Positions 7,271-17,740 of a stretch of DNA of 64,000 bases are shown piece after piece. The translations under genes were made by a program, and so were the position numbers. Under the pieces are notes generated by a model that made no database searches, was not told the origin of the DNA, and was given only the letters and a program-made list of their open reading frames with translations. Position 1 is the stretch's first letter. Every line of letters begins with the position of its first letter. Source of the DNA: Clostridia bacterium (lineage in GTDB: Bacteria > Bacillota > Clostridia > Christensenellales > CAAEEZ01); contig CAAEEZ010000017.1 of NCBI GenBank assembly GCA_900755035.1, positions 124,001 to 188,000 of the forward strand, given 5' to 3'.

Positions 7271-8508
7271 TTTCTAGTTTTTAATATCTCGTCAGCGCAC
7301 GTCATTACGGCAAGTTTACCGTGTTCGTACGTCAATCCACCCTGCAAATACGCTATGTAAGGCGCTCTTATTGGCGAATCTGCCGATAGTTCTATAGACG
7401 CTCCCGATACGAAAGTGCCAGCCGCCATTATTACTTCGTCTTGATACCCCGGCATAGCCCACGGCATAGGCGTTACGTAACTATCTATTGGCGATGCGTA
7501 TTGAACGGACTGAATAAATTTGATAAGCTCCTCTGCCGTATTAAATTCTATACTCCTAATTATGTCGTAACACCTAGAATCAAGGCTTGGCGATGTTTTG
7601 TAGCCCAATTCGTTAAATACGTAGCCAAACAAAATGCTAGTCTTTATAGCGCTAGAAACAACCGTAGGGGCAAGGAAAATGCCTTGATAAAACGGCTGAT
7701 AACTAGAATTATAGCTGCCTACTTCACTGCCGATTGACGGTGCTGTCAGCCTATACGATACTTGCTCTATAAGGTCTTTTCTACCTACAATATATCCGCC
7801 CGTTGGCGCTATTCCACCACCTAAATTTTTTATCATAGACCCTGCAAGAAGGTCTGCACCTACTTCGGTAGGCTCTTGTTTTTCTACAAACTCGCCGTAG
7901 CAGTTGTCTATTGCAACTATTACGTCCTTGTCTATATCCTTAATAAACTCGATAATATCCTTAATTTTGCTTATTGACAAAGCATCTCGCCACTCGTAGC
8001 CACGAGACCTTTGAATAACTAGCATTTTCATTTTTTTGCTTGTAAGTAGTTCTTTAATTTTTGATTTGTCAAATTCTCCGTCTACTAGTTCAACTGCCTC
8101 GAAGTTTACGCCAAAATCTTTTAGAGAGCCAATATTTTCGCCGTATATTACTTCACGCAAAGTGTCGTACGGCGTGCCTGTAATATACGCAAAATTATCT
8201 TTTGGTCTAAGCACGCCAAAAAGCATAAGCGTTAATGCGTGCGTACCCGATACTATATTAGGCGATAAAATTGCGTCCTCTGCCACGAAGATTTCGGCAA
8301 GCAATTTTGATAACGTATCTCTACCGATATCGTCATATCCGTAGCCCGTGGTATTTGCAAAATGCCTTGTAGCAATCCTATTGTTTTGGAACGCCGTTAG
8401 TACTTTGTTTTGATTATACAAAGCGATATCTTCCACGTACTTAAATTGCTCTTTCGCTTTTTCTTGACACTTATTTACTAGTTCTATAATTTTGTTTGTA
8501 AATTCCAT
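7267..8508 (-). CDS. methionine gamma-lyase-like PLP enzyme (aluminum-resistance family)
   Basis: A 413-residue PLP enzyme of the family named methionine gamma-lyase/aluminum resistance protein (YnbB in Bacillus). Features: SGTHALTLMLFGVLRPKD (cofactor-binding region, about residues 87-104), AIDNCYGEFVE (Asp for the pyridine nitrogen), and SMIKNLGGGIAPTGGYI with the likely Schiff-base lysine. It follows miaA by 10 bp and ends the miaB-mutS-mutL-miaA transcription unit, a placement known in other Firmicutes, where hfq often sits between. The exact substrate is not known; cystathionine or methionine C-S lyase activity is only a family label. Confidence 0.88.
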   Translation of the reverse strand: MEFTNKIIELVNKCQEKAKEQFKYVEDIALYNQNKVLTAFQNNRIATRHFANTTGYGYDDIGRDTLSKLLAEIFVAEDAILSPNIVSGTHALTLMLFGVLRPKDNFAYITGTPYDTLREVIYGENIGSLKDFGVNFEAVELVDGEFDKSKIKELLTSKKMKMLVIQRSRGYEWRDALSISKIKDIIEFIKDIDKDVIVAIDNCYGEFVEKQEPTEVGADLLAGSMIKNLGGGIAPTGGYIVGRKDLIEQVSYRLTAPSIGSEVGSYNSSYQPFYQGIFLAPTVVSSAIKTSILFGYVFNELGYKTSPSLDSRCYDIIRSIEFNTAEELIKFIQSVQYASPIDSYVTPMPWAMPGYQDEVIMAAGTFVSGASIELSADSPIRAPYIAYLQGGLTYEHGKLAVMTCADEILKTRK

Positions 8509-8518
8509 TTTTGCCTCG

Positions 8519-9418
8519 TTAATCTAAGTTATTTATTATATAATTTGATGCTTCATCTATTTCGCTTACGTCAAACCACTTGATATTTTCGTATTTCTTA
8601 AACCAAGTTATTTGTCTTTTTGCGTAGTTTCTACTGTTTTTCTTTATTAGTTCCTTTACGTCGTCAATGCTTATTTCGCCTTCAAAGTAACCCTTAAATT
8701 CCTTATATCCAATGGCTTGCATACTTTGTTTGTCAAACCCAACGCCTTTGCTTAGTAGGTTTTTTACTTCGTTTTCTAGTCCGTTTTCAAACATTAAGTC
8801 CACACGCCTGTTTATGCGTTCGTACAAAAGCGCTCTATCTGTATTTAGTCCAACCATTATATACTCGTACTTTGGCTTTTTCATTTCGTCAAGACTAGAC
8901 TTCTTTTCGCCACTTACCGCAATTTCGATTGCTCTAATCACCCTTTTTACGTCGTTTTCGTGCAGTTTATTTGCGCTTTCCACGTCTAATTCTTCTAGTT
9001 TTTTGTGTAGAGCCGTAACCCCGTATTTTTCGCAATATTCTTTTAACTCGTTACGTAGTTCTTCGTTCTTTTCGTTTTTAGAAAAGGACATAGGATATAT
9101 TATCGAGTTTACGTACAGCCCTGTACCACCTGCAAAAATAGGTGTTTTATTCTCTAAAAATAAGTTTTGTATAATATTTTCAGCATATTTTTGATAGGTC
9201 GATACGTCGAAAGTATCTGCTGGGTCAGCAACGTCTATTAGGTGATGTTTGGCTAATTCCTGCTCACGCTTTGAAACCTTTGCCGTGCCGATATCCATAT
9301 TTTTATAAATTTGCATCGAATCACACGAGATTATTTCGCCGTTTATTTTGTTTGCAACGTTTATTGCAAGATTCGATTTTCCCGTTCCCGTTGGTCCTAC
9401 GATAAATACTAATTTCAT
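8519..9418 (-). CDS. miaA: tRNA dimethylallyltransferase
   Basis: A 299-residue enzyme that transfers a dimethylallyl group to A37 of tRNAs reading UNN codons. The P-loop GPTGTGKSNLA is at residues 8-18. The conserved SCDSMQIYKNMDIGTAKV, HHLIDVADP, PIFAGGTGLYVNSI and the C-terminal RNYAKRQITWFKK are present. MiaB, encoded three genes upstream in the same unit, completes the ms2i6A modification. Its start overlaps the mutL stop by one base. Confidence 0.97.
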   Translation of the reverse strand: MKLVFIVGPTGTGKSNLAINVANKINGEIISCDSMQIYKNMDIGTAKVSKREQELAKHHLIDVADPADTFDVSTYQKYAENIIQNLFLENKTPIFAGGTGLYVNSIIYPMSFSKNEKNEELRNELKEYCEKYGVTALHKKLEELDVESANKLHENDVKRVIRAIEIAVSGEKKSSLDEMKKPKYEYIMVGLNTDRALLYERINRRVDLMFENGLENEVKNLLSKGVGFDKQSMQAIGYKEFKGYFEGEISIDDVKELIKKNSRNYAKRQITWFKKYENIKWFDVSEIDEASNYIINNLD

Positions 9419-11322
9419 TATACGATTCTCTTAAACATTTTTTCTATTTCTTGTTTGGTAAACGTGATAGTAGTAGGTCTACCGTGTGGGCAATGCGTTG
9501 GCATACCGCTATCTATAAAGTATTTTAACAAGGCGTCTTGTTGCTCCTTGTTGAACTTAAAGCCCGCTTTTATTGCCGATTTGCACGCCGTTTGCGCAAT
9601 TTTTTCTCTTATGATATCCTTACTAGATATTGATTTAAGAGAACTTACACATTTTAGTAGGTCTTTTACAAATCCGTCAAGGTCGTTGTTTATCATACAA
9701 ACGGGAATTGAACTAATTTTGTAACTATTACCGCCAAAATGCTCTATGCCGATACCTAGATTATTTAACTCGTCCAAATTCTCTGCTAAAAACTCGCTTT
9801 CAAGAAAGTTCGTATCAAAAACGTACGGAATCAATAGATTTTGAATTTCAGTGTCTTCCTTTTTCATTAGCTTATCGAAAATCATTTTTTCGTGCACTGC
9901 GTGTTGGTCGATTATGTAAAATTCGTTGTTATCTTCAACTAAAAGATAAGTATCGAATAATTGACCTACGACCCTACCCGTAAACTCTTTAACGTCAGTT
10001 TTAGGTTGCTCTATATTTTCGTTTGCGTACACGATATTGCTGTTTTCACTTTGGTTGAAGAAATCCAAAAGTGAAACGTCCGGAAGCTTTTCTTGTTTTT
10101 CTTTCTCTATTTTAACGTCCTTTACGTAATCAAAGTCCCCATCGTCATTTTTGTTATTATTAAAAATAGAGAAATCTTGTCTAAGCCCACTTGACTTTTC
10201 ATTTTTAAGCAATGCAAAACTAGTTAGGTCGAAACGTTTTTCGCTTTTTTCTTCTATTTTTTCGCCAAGGTCCTTTTTAATTTGTATACTCGTGTCGCTA
10301 TTTTCAATTTGAAAACTGCCTAATTTATTCTTTTTTATCTCGTCGTTAATTAGGCAATCTTGCACTGAGTGGTACACGAAACTAAATATTTTTCTTTCGT
10401 CGCTAAACCTTACTTCCGTTTTTGCAGGATGCACGTTTACGTCCACTAAATCAAAAGGCATCACTAATTCTAGCACGAAAAACGGATAAGTCCTTTTCAT
10501 TAGTTTTTCGCCGTAACTAGTTGCAACGGCAGTAGAAATCGTATTATTTTGCACGTATCTTCCATTTATAATTATCGTTTGATAGGTTTTATTTGGTTTG
10601 CTGTAATTGTAGTCACCAATATACCCTTTTATGTGATAATTACCAAAAGTATTCTCTAATTCGATTAAATTCTTAGTAGTTTCTACACCATACACAACGT
10701 CAAGCGCACTTTTTAGTCCGTTACCGTGCGTTTGGTATATCTTTTTGTTGTCCGCATAATACGTAATTGATACGTCTGGATTACACAAAATCAGCCTACT
10801 TACAAGGTTTGATACGTACTTTTCTTCGGTCTTGTTACTTTTAAGAAATTTCTTTCTTGCCGGCGTATTGAAAAATAGATTGTCGATAGAAATAGTAGTA
10901 CCTACGTTCATACCACATTCGCTATCGCTAGTTATTTTGCCGGCTGATAGTTCAATCACTTTACCTACTTCGTCGTTTTGAGATTTACTTTTTATAGTTA
11001 CCATACTCACGCTTGCAATACTTGCTAGCGCCTCACCTCTAAAACCAAGAGTAGATATCGTGTCAAGGTCGTCGGTAGAAGCAATTTTACTCGTTGCGTG
11101 TGGCAAAAACGCCTTCTTTATCTCCCCGTTTTCTATGCCTATTCCGTTATCGGTTACGGTAATATTCAGCGTTCCACCTTCTTTAATACTGATAACGATA
11201 TCGGTTGCGCCTGCATCGATAGAGTTTTCTACTAATTCTTTAACTACCGACGACGGACGTTCTACTACTTCTCCCGCTGATATTCTATTGTATATCGTAC
11301 TATCTAGTAAATTTATTTTCAT
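9418..11322 (-). CDS. mutL: DNA mismatch repair protein MutL
   Basis: A 634-residue MutL. The N-terminal GHKL ATPase has IAAGEV-type RISAGEVVERP, ELVENSIDAGAT, TDNGIGI and GFRGEALASI. A charged, low-complexity linker (about 335-445) precedes the dimerisation/endonuclease domain. The metal-binding motif DQHAVHEKMIFDK (about residue 470) and the C-terminal ACKSAIKAG and CPHGRPT indicate a nicking-competent MutL, as expected for bacteria without MutH. The last acidic residue of the first motif is Asp rather than the usual Glu. It overlaps mutS by one base. Confidence 0.97.
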   Translation of the reverse strand: MKINLLDSTIYNRISAGEVVERPSSVVKELVENSIDAGATDIVISIKEGGTLNITVTDNGIGIENGEIKKAFLPHATSKIASTDDLDTISTLGFRGEALASIASVSMVTIKSKSQNDEVGKVIELSAGKITSDSECGMNVGTTISIDNLFFNTPARKKFLKSNKTEEKYVSNLVSRLILCNPDVSITYYADNKKIYQTHGNGLKSALDVVYGVETTKNLIELENTFGNYHIKGYIGDYNYSKPNKTYQTIIINGRYVQNNTISTAVATSYGEKLMKRTYPFFVLELVMPFDLVDVNVHPAKTEVRFSDERKIFSFVYHSVQDCLINDEIKKNKLGSFQIENSDTSIQIKKDLGEKIEEKSEKRFDLTSFALLKNEKSSGLRQDFSIFNNNKNDDGDFDYVKDVKIEKEKQEKLPDVSLLDFFNQSENSNIVYANENIEQPKTDVKEFTGRVVGQLFDTYLLVEDNNEFYIIDQHAVHEKMIFDKLMKKEDTEIQNLLIPYVFDTNFLESEFLAENLDELNNLGIGIEHFGGNSYKISSIPVCMINNDLDGFVKDLLKCVSSLKSISSKDIIREKIAQTACKSAIKAGFKFNKEQQDALLKYFIDSGMPTHCPHGRPTTITFTKQEIEKMFKRIV

Positions 11323-13913
11323 TATTCTTCTACCTTATATTTTAAGTCTTCTAATATTGCAAGTGCTTGAATAGGCGTGGTATTGTTTATATTCGTTTCT
11401 CGTAGTATTTTAACCACTTTGCTTTCGACTGAGTCGACGAATAAACTTAGTTGTTTTACTTCTTCAGGCTTGTCAAGTTGCATATTTACGTTTGTTTTTT
11501 CAATGGCTTTATTATACTTTTTCGCTAGTTTTATCACTTCTTTTGGTACGCCTGCAAGTCCTGCTACTTCTATACCAAAACTTTTATTAGCGCCACCCCT
11601 TGCTATTTTATGTAGGAAAATTATATCGTTATTTAGTTCTTTAATAAGTATTCGATAGTTTTTTACGCCTTTTAGTTTGCCTTCTAGTTCGGTTAATTCG
11701 TGGTAGTGCGTTGCAAACAAAGTTTTTGCGCCGATATTTTTTGCAATATATTCCATCACTGCCCAAGCAATGCTAAGTCCGTCAAAAGTTGACGTACCCC
11801 TACCGATTTCGTCAAGGATAAGTAGGCTGTTTTGTGTTGCGTTATTTAGGATTGTAGCCACTTCTACCATTTCTACCATAAACGTGCTTTGACCAACCGA
11901 CAAGTCGTCGCTTGCGCCAATTCTAGTAAATATACGGTCGATAATAGGCATTTTGCAACTATTACACGGCACGAAGCAACCAACGTGTGCCATAATAGCG
12001 ATAAGCGCTATTTGTCGCATATACGTGCTTTTTCCTGCCATATTTGGACCTGTAATTACCATAATATTGTCGCTACTTGTAAGCGTCGTATCGTTTGACA
12101 CAAAGTTTTGTCTGCCGATTAACTGCTCGACAACGGGATGCCTACCCTCTTCAATTTCTATGCTATCAATATTTTTGGATATACTAGGTCTTACGTAACA
12201 GTTTTCCCTAGATACGATAGCAAAAGAATTTATGCAATCAACTATTGATATAAATTTTGCAGTTTTTTGCATAACGGCAACTTTGCTTTTTAGTACGTCG
12301 ACAATTTCCTTGAACAATTTTTGTTCTAGTTTTATCGAATTTTCCTCGGCGCTAAGAATTTTATCTTCTAATACCTTCAATTCTTCGGTAATATATCTTT
12401 CGCCCGTCGTTAACGTTTGTTTTCGAATATATCTAAACGGTACTTCGCCAACGTTTGACTTCGATACTTCTATATAATAGCCGAATACTTTGTTGTAGCC
12501 GATTTTTAAGTTTTTAATTCCCGTTAATTCTTTTTCTTTTGCTTCTATTTCGGCAAGAATATTTTTTGCGTTTCCACCAAGGTTTCTATATTCGTCAAGT
12601 TCACTATTAAAGCCGTCTTTAATATACCCACCGTCTTTTAATACTAGTGGCGCATCTTGGCTAATTGCCTTGTCTAGTAAAATTTGCAAATCTTCCATAC
12701 AGTCAAACTGCTCTACAATTTGCATAAACATAGAACTATTTAGAGAAAATAAGGTATTTTTAAGCATTGGCAACGATTTGAGCGATTCGTTTATGGATAA
12801 GCAATCACGAGGCATTACCGAGCCGAACGCTATTTTACCTGCAAGACGCTCTAAATCTCGAATAGTTTTAAGCGATAAGGTAAGATTGTTGCTTATATCT
12901 TCTTTGTCAATAAGTTCACTGACTGCGTCTAGCCTAAAATTGATTCTATTTTCGTCCTGTAACGGTTGTTCAATCCATTTTCTTAACTGCCTCGTACCCA
13001 TAGCGGTATTCGTTTTGTCTAGTACGCCAAACAAACTGCCGTTTTTCTTTTTAGTATGCAAAGTTTCAAATATTTCAAGATTAGTTACCGCTTTATAATC
13101 TAAGGTAAGGAATTCGCTTTTATTTACGTATTTTATGCCGTTAATTTGGTCTAGCGAGCGTTTTTGACCTTCAAGAAGATACTCGATAAGCGCACCCGAC
13201 GAAATTATTGAATATTTTTTATCAGTTAGTTCGTAGCTATCTAGCGCAGTTACGTCTAGTTGTTTTTGTAAACGCTTTTTTGCATTTTGATAGTTGTACG
13301 CCCAGTCGTAGTACGTGGTTGCGTGAGGTAGTTTTCCCACCTTCACTGCTGGGAAGTTATTTACGTTTTCAACGTATTCTCTATTTACGATTATTTCGCT
13401 TGGTGAAAAAGTCGTGATAAAATCTTCAAGCAAATTATTTTTACTTAGGTCAAATTCAGTGGTATAAAATTCGCCTGTCGATAGGTCGCACCAAGATAGC
13501 CCTGCGTTTTTCTTATCTACGTAGATTGATGCGATGAAATTGTTTTTGCCAGCGTCAAGCATATTGTCTTCCATTACCGTGCCTGCGCTAATTACTCTAA
13601 TTACGTCCCTTTCTACCATAGTTTTGCCGTTAGGCTCGCTAAGTTGTTCGCAAATAGCAATTTTTTTGCCTGCTTCAACTAATTTTGAAATATATTTGTC
13701 TACTGCGTGATAAGGTACGCCACACATAGGCGCTCTTTCTTCAAGACCACAAGCCCTACCCGTAAGTGTTAAATCCAAAATTCTAGATACTTCTTTTGCA
13801 TCGTCAAAAAATACTTCGTAAAAATCGCCAAGTCTATAAAAAACGATGGCGTCGCCGTACTTTTCTTTCACTTCTAGATAGTGTTGCATCATTGGTGATA
13901 ATTTTTCTTTCAT
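11322..13913 (-). CDS. mutS: DNA mismatch repair protein MutS
   Basis: An 863-residue mismatch sensor. The mismatch-binding domain starts with the Phe-X-Glu motif (FYRLGDFYEVFFDDA, about residues 25-40). The ATPase has ITGPNMAGKSTYMRQ (about 610), the ABC signature region DDLSVGQSTFMVEM, Walker B LLILDEIGRGTSTFDG and the H-loop ATHYHEL. The length is normal for MutS1. It lies two bases downstream of miaB and is coupled to mutL. Confidence 0.98.
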   Translation of the reverse strand: MKEKLSPMMQHYLEVKEKYGDAIVFYRLGDFYEVFFDDAKEVSRILDLTLTGRACGLEERAPMCGVPYHAVDKYISKLVEAGKKIAICEQLSEPNGKTMVERDVIRVISAGTVMEDNMLDAGKNNFIASIYVDKKNAGLSWCDLSTGEFYTTEFDLSKNNLLEDFITTFSPSEIIVNREYVENVNNFPAVKVGKLPHATTYYDWAYNYQNAKKRLQKQLDVTALDSYELTDKKYSIISSGALIEYLLEGQKRSLDQINGIKYVNKSEFLTLDYKAVTNLEIFETLHTKKKNGSLFGVLDKTNTAMGTRQLRKWIEQPLQDENRINFRLDAVSELIDKEDISNNLTLSLKTIRDLERLAGKIAFGSVMPRDCLSINESLKSLPMLKNTLFSLNSSMFMQIVEQFDCMEDLQILLDKAISQDAPLVLKDGGYIKDGFNSELDEYRNLGGNAKNILAEIEAKEKELTGIKNLKIGYNKVFGYYIEVSKSNVGEVPFRYIRKQTLTTGERYITEELKVLEDKILSAEENSIKLEQKLFKEIVDVLKSKVAVMQKTAKFISIVDCINSFAIVSRENCYVRPSISKNIDSIEIEEGRHPVVEQLIGRQNFVSNDTTLTSSDNIMVITGPNMAGKSTYMRQIALIAIMAHVGCFVPCNSCKMPIIDRIFTRIGASDDLSVGQSTFMVEMVEVATILNNATQNSLLILDEIGRGTSTFDGLSIAWAVMEYIAKNIGAKTLFATHYHELTELEGKLKGVKNYRILIKELNNDIIFLHKIARGGANKSFGIEVAGLAGVPKEVIKLAKKYNKAIEKTNVNMQLDKPEEVKQLSLFVDSVESKVVKILRETNINNTTPIQALAILEDLKYKVEE

Positions 13914-13915
13914 TT

Positions 13916-15235
13916 TTACTCCACTATATCGCCTTCAAGCGCCGATAATTTTGCCGACTTGATATATACGTTTACAAAACTACCTATTAAACCGTCGTCC
14001 CCTTTCATATTTACAAGTTTACCGCAATCGGTTCTACCGATAAGTACGCCTGGTCTTTTGTCGTTTTTGCCGTCTATTAGCACTTCGAACGTTTTTCCTA
14101 CGTATTCGTTAGATAGTTCGGCAGTAATTTGGTTTTGTAGTTTTATCAGTCTTTCTATCCTTTCTTGCTTAACTTTGTACGGGATTTGCTCCATTTTTTC
14201 AGCAATAGTTCCTTTACGTTTTGAATATATAAAGGTAAATGCACTGCTAAATCTGCATTTTTCTACTAAATCCATCGTGTCAAGAAAGTCCTCTTCGGTT
14301 TCGGTTGGAAAACCTACCATAATATCCGTAGTAATTGCGCAATTAGGTATTTTATCCCTAATCATATTTACAAGCGACATGTAGTGCTCTTTCGTGTAAC
14401 GCCTGTTCATCAGTGATAGCACCCTAGTGCTACCCGCTTGGCATGGTAAATGTATGCACTTACACATATTTTTCGAATTTGCAATTATATCCACCACTTC
14501 GCTAGACAAATCTTTTGGGTGGCTCGTCATAAATCTTAGCCTAAATTTTTTGTCTATTTTAGCAATTTCTTTTAGCAAAAACGCAAAGTTCACGCCGTTA
14601 TCTAGGTCGCTACCGTACGAGTTTACGTTTTGACCTAGCAAAGTTATTTCCTTATATCCTTGGCTAAGCAACTCGTTTATATCTTGAAGTATATCTTTAT
14701 AGTCCCTACTTCTTTCCCTTCCTCTCACGTAAGGAACGATGCAATAGGTACAAAAATTGTTGCAACCGTAGGTAATATTTACCCATGCGTGCGGATAACT
14801 TGTCCTAGCAATCATATCGGTTTCTACGATTTCTGGTTTTTCGGTATAATCTATTTCGTAGATTTTTTTGCGTCTATTTTCGTACTCTTCAATAAGGCTA
14901 CCAATTTTATGTAAATTTGCAGTACCTATTACTATATCTACGAACGGGAACTTTTCCTTTAATAGTTTGTCGTAGTCCTTTTGTTGCGACATACAGCCAC
15001 ATACTACGATTATCATATTTTTGTTTTTCTTTTTCACTTGTTTTAGAGCCCCGATATTGCCCATTGCTTTTTGCTCTGCCGTTTCTCTAATGCAACAAGT
15101 ATTAAATACTACTAAATCACTAGAAAATTCGTCGTCGTTTTTGACGTAACCAAGACGTTCGATTTGTCCTGCGATTTTCTCTGATTCGTGTACGTTCATT
15201 TGGCATCCGTAGGTAATTATAGTGTATTTTTTCAT
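13916..15235 (-). CDS. miaB: tRNA-2-methylthio-N6-dimethylallyladenosine synthase
   Basis: A 439-residue radical SAM methylthiotransferase that adds the ms2 group to i6A37. Domains: UPF0004 with three cluster cysteines (TYGCQMN, FNTCCIRE, VCGCMSQ), radical SAM with CNNFCTYCIVPYVRGRERSR, and a C-terminal TRAM domain (about 375-435). It is first in the miaB-mutS-mutL-miaA unit, with a promoter and AGGAG immediately upstream. Confidence 0.97.
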   Translation of the reverse strand: MKKYTIITYGCQMNVHESEKIAGQIERLGYVKNDDEFSSDLVVFNTCCIRETAEQKAMGNIGALKQVKKKNKNMIIVVCGCMSQQKDYDKLLKEKFPFVDIVIGTANLHKIGSLIEEYENRRKKIYEIDYTEKPEIVETDMIARTSYPHAWVNITYGCNNFCTYCIVPYVRGRERSRDYKDILQDINELLSQGYKEITLLGQNVNSYGSDLDNGVNFAFLLKEIAKIDKKFRLRFMTSHPKDLSSEVVDIIANSKNMCKCIHLPCQAGSTRVLSLMNRRYTKEHYMSLVNMIRDKIPNCAITTDIMVGFPTETEEDFLDTMDLVEKCRFSSAFTFIYSKRKGTIAEKMEQIPYKVKQERIERLIKLQNQITAELSNEYVGKTFEVLIDGKNDKRPGVLIGRTDCGKLVNMKGDDGLIGSFVNVYIKSAKLSALEGDIVE

Positions 15236-15252
15236 AAGTCCTCCAAGAAAAT

Positions 15253-15281
15253 ATTATACTATTTTTTGCCTTGTTTTTCAA
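15253..15281 (-). promoter_or_regulatory. promoter of the miaB-mutS-mutL-miaA unit
   Basis: On the minus strand TTGAAA and TATAAT are spaced by 17 bp. The -10 box ends 17 bases before the miaB ATG, so the leader would be only about ten bases and just contains the ribosome site TGGAGGA. Confidence 0.65.
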
Positions 15282-15332
15282 CAATATAGCCGTGATTATA
15301 ATATTTATTATAAAAAAACTAATAATATAGGT

Positions 15333-17573
15333 ATGAATACGGGAAAACAACGAAAATTATTAAAATCCATTCTAGCAATATTTTCAATATTGATGCTTAT
15401 TGCGGTGATTACGTTCTTAGCGTATTATTTGGTGGTTACAAAAAATAGCAATTTAGCACACGCAAAACTACCGTTAAGTTATCAAAATATTACCATTTAC
15501 GACCGTAAAAATAACGACGTAACTAGTATGTATTACTCTAATTATATCCAAAAAAATGAAATTACCGACAATATTAAACTAGCCTTTTTAACCACGGAGG
15601 ATAGAAAATTCTATACGCATAACGGCATTGATTATAAAAGAATAATATCGGCGTCTATGAATAATTTATTAAAAGGTAATTTATCGCAAGGTGGCTCTAC
15701 CATTACTCAGCAACTAGTAAAAAATACCCACCTAACGAGCGACAAAAATTTGTCTAGGAAATTAAAGGAATTTAAGATTGCAAAACAATTAGAAAAAAAC
15801 TTTTCAAAAGACGAAATATTAATTATGTATCTAAACGTTTTGTATTTTGGCAACGGAATTTACGGCATTAAAAACGCTAGTAAAGTTTTCTTTGACAAAC
15901 AGCCCGAAGAATTAAATTTTGCCGAGTGTTGTATGCTTGCAGGCGTTGTAAAAAATCCTAGTAGATATTCACCTATTGCTAATTTTGAAAAATCTAACGC
16001 AAGGAAAAATCTAATACTAAAAATGGCAAAGGAAAATGGTAAAATTAGTAACGAAGTATATCAAAATCAGGCAAATTATGAAATAAAAATTGCAAATAAC
16101 GTTAAAATCAATAACTTTATGAACTCTTATATGACTAATGCAATTTATGAAACGAAGTCAATTTTAGGGCTTAAAAATAGTGACAAATTGCCAAGTGGAA
16201 TAAAAATTTATACTAATCTTGACGTAGATTTGCAAAGGGAAATATCAAATATAGTTAGTAAAAAGCAAGGCACTATTAAGAACGAAAACGGCGCGTACCC
16301 AGACAACGTGATAGCCGTTAGTGATAACTACTCTGGTGGCGTAATTGCTTTTGCTAGTAGTTATAAATACAGCCAATATCTCGTTAAAAGACAAATAGGC
16401 TCTACCGCAAAACCTTTTGCAAGTTATTTACCTGCGCTAGAACAAGGTATAATAAACGTAGCAACGCCAATACTTGACGAAAAAACAGACTTTGGCGGAT
16501 ACTCTCCTTCTAACTATAAGGACGTATATCACGGCTACGTAGATATGAGGGAAAGCCTTGCGCACTCGTATAATATTCCTGCCGTAAAAATAATGAACGA
16601 AGTAGGCGTAAACAATGCAAAAAACTTCCTAAATAAGTTCGGCTTTAATACCGTAAGTAACGACGGCTTACCCGTTGCCCTTGGAGGTTTTACTTTTGGT
16701 CACGATGCAGTTACTTTACTATCAGCATATTCAACGCTTGCTAACGGTGGCGAAAGGCAAAACTTAAAATTTGTAAATAAAATCGTAGTTAATAACGACG
16801 TATACACGAATTACAACCTAAAAAACCGAGTTTGTAAAGAAGGAAATGCGTATATTATTACCGACTGCCTTAAATCAACCGTTAAGGACGGAACGCTAAA
16901 AAAACTCTCTTATTTACCGTACGAAATAGCAGGAAAAACGGGAACGGTAAGAGGTAAAAATGGCAATAGCGATAGCTACTCTGTTAGTTACACTTCTGCG
17001 CATACCGTATTATCTTGGCAAGGCAACTTGTCAAATAAGGCTGAAAACGACTTAGACGTAATCAATACGGGAGGCAGTTACCCTGCTAGTCAAACTGCTA
17101 TGGTATACGAGTATTTGTACAAAGATACTTCGCCAAACAACTTCAATATTCCTAGCGATATCATTGAAGAAGAAATAGATTTGTACACGTTAAAACATCT
17201 AAACAAGGTAGTGAAAGCAAATCCATTGTTCCCAACTTCACTAAAAAAATGGGAGATATTTACAGTTGATAACGCCCCGAGCGAGTTTTCGACTATATTT
17301 AACGATATATCAAAACTTGACGTTACGGCTGAAAAAAGCGCTGATAACGTAAAATTAAGTTTTGTAGCCAAGGACTTCGTATCTTATGAAATATATCGTT
17401 ACGGATTATTTAACAAAAAACTAATTACCGTTTTAGAAAAGCAAGACGGACTAATCGAATTTATAGATGAAAAGAATAATGGTAAAATGAGATATTCGTA
17501 TATTATCAAACCATATTTTGACTACGACGGCAAAAAAATCTATCTAAAAGACAAGTACGTTAGCGTGTTATAA
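15333..17573 (+). CDS. class A penicillin-binding protein (glycosyltransferase/transpeptidase)
   Basis: A 746-residue bifunctional peptidoglycan synthase counted from the ATG at 15333; an upstream in-frame extension begins inside the promoter region and is unlikely. One N-terminal membrane anchor (LAIFSILMLIAVITFLAYYLVV). The GT51 domain has TTEDRKFYTHNGID (catalytic Glu), GGSTITQQLVKN and the IMYLNVLYFGNGIYGI segment. The transpeptidase has STAK, the SYN triad member in AHSYNIPAVK and KTGT in AGKTGTVRG. A short Fn3-like tail (about 640-746) follows. It is divergent from miaB, with TATAAT at 15297-15302 as a likely -10 box. Confidence 0.93.
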   Translation: MNTGKQRKLLKSILAIFSILMLIAVITFLAYYLVVTKNSNLAHAKLPLSYQNITIYDRKNNDVTSMYYSNYIQKNEITDNIKLAFLTTEDRKFYTHNGIDYKRIISASMNNLLKGNLSQGGSTITQQLVKNTHLTSDKNLSRKLKEFKIAKQLEKNFSKDEILIMYLNVLYFGNGIYGIKNASKVFFDKQPEELNFAECCMLAGVVKNPSRYSPIANFEKSNARKNLILKMAKENGKISNEVYQNQANYEIKIANNVKINNFMNSYMTNAIYETKSILGLKNSDKLPSGIKIYTNLDVDLQREISNIVSKKQGTIKNENGAYPDNVIAVSDNYSGGVIAFASSYKYSQYLVKRQIGSTAKPFASYLPALEQGIINVATPILDEKTDFGGYSPSNYKDVYHGYVDMRESLAHSYNIPAVKIMNEVGVNNAKNFLNKFGFNTVSNDGLPVALGGFTFGHDAVTLLSAYSTLANGGERQNLKFVNKIVVNNDVYTNYNLKNRVCKEGNAYIITDCLKSTVKDGTLKKLSYLPYEIAGKTGTVRGKNGNSDSYSVSYTSAHTVLSWQGNLSNKAENDLDVINTGGSYPASQTAMVYEYLYKDTSPNNFNIPSDIIEEEIDLYTLKHLNKVVKANPLFPTSLKKWEIFTVDNAPSEFSTIFNDISKLDVTAEKSADNVKLSFVAKDFVSYEIYRYGLFNKKLITVLEKQDGLIEFIDEKNNGKMRYSYIIKPYFDYDGKKIYLKDKYVSVL

Positions 17574-17642
17574 AGTAAAAGTTAGGCAAATAATTAAGAC
17601 TATTTTTAATAAATATTCGCAAGGCAAAGATATATGTAAAAT

Positions 17643-17671
17643 AAAAAAGAACCTAAGTGGTTCTTTTTTAT
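17643..17671. terminator. bidirectional terminator
   Basis: The stem AAAAGAACC/GGTTCTTTT with loop TAAGT, flanked by A and T runs, lies between the convergent PBP and thiI genes. Confidence 0.8.
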
Positions 17672-17740
17672 TTTACACTTTACTATATATAATTACAAAT
17701 TTTATAATACTTTTAACAATAAATCACAAAAATCATAATT

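Noticed and set aside
15222..15332. Longer PBP start at 15222
   Set aside because: It would begin inside the miaB coding region and promoter, and the extension is not a plausible cytoplasmic tail.
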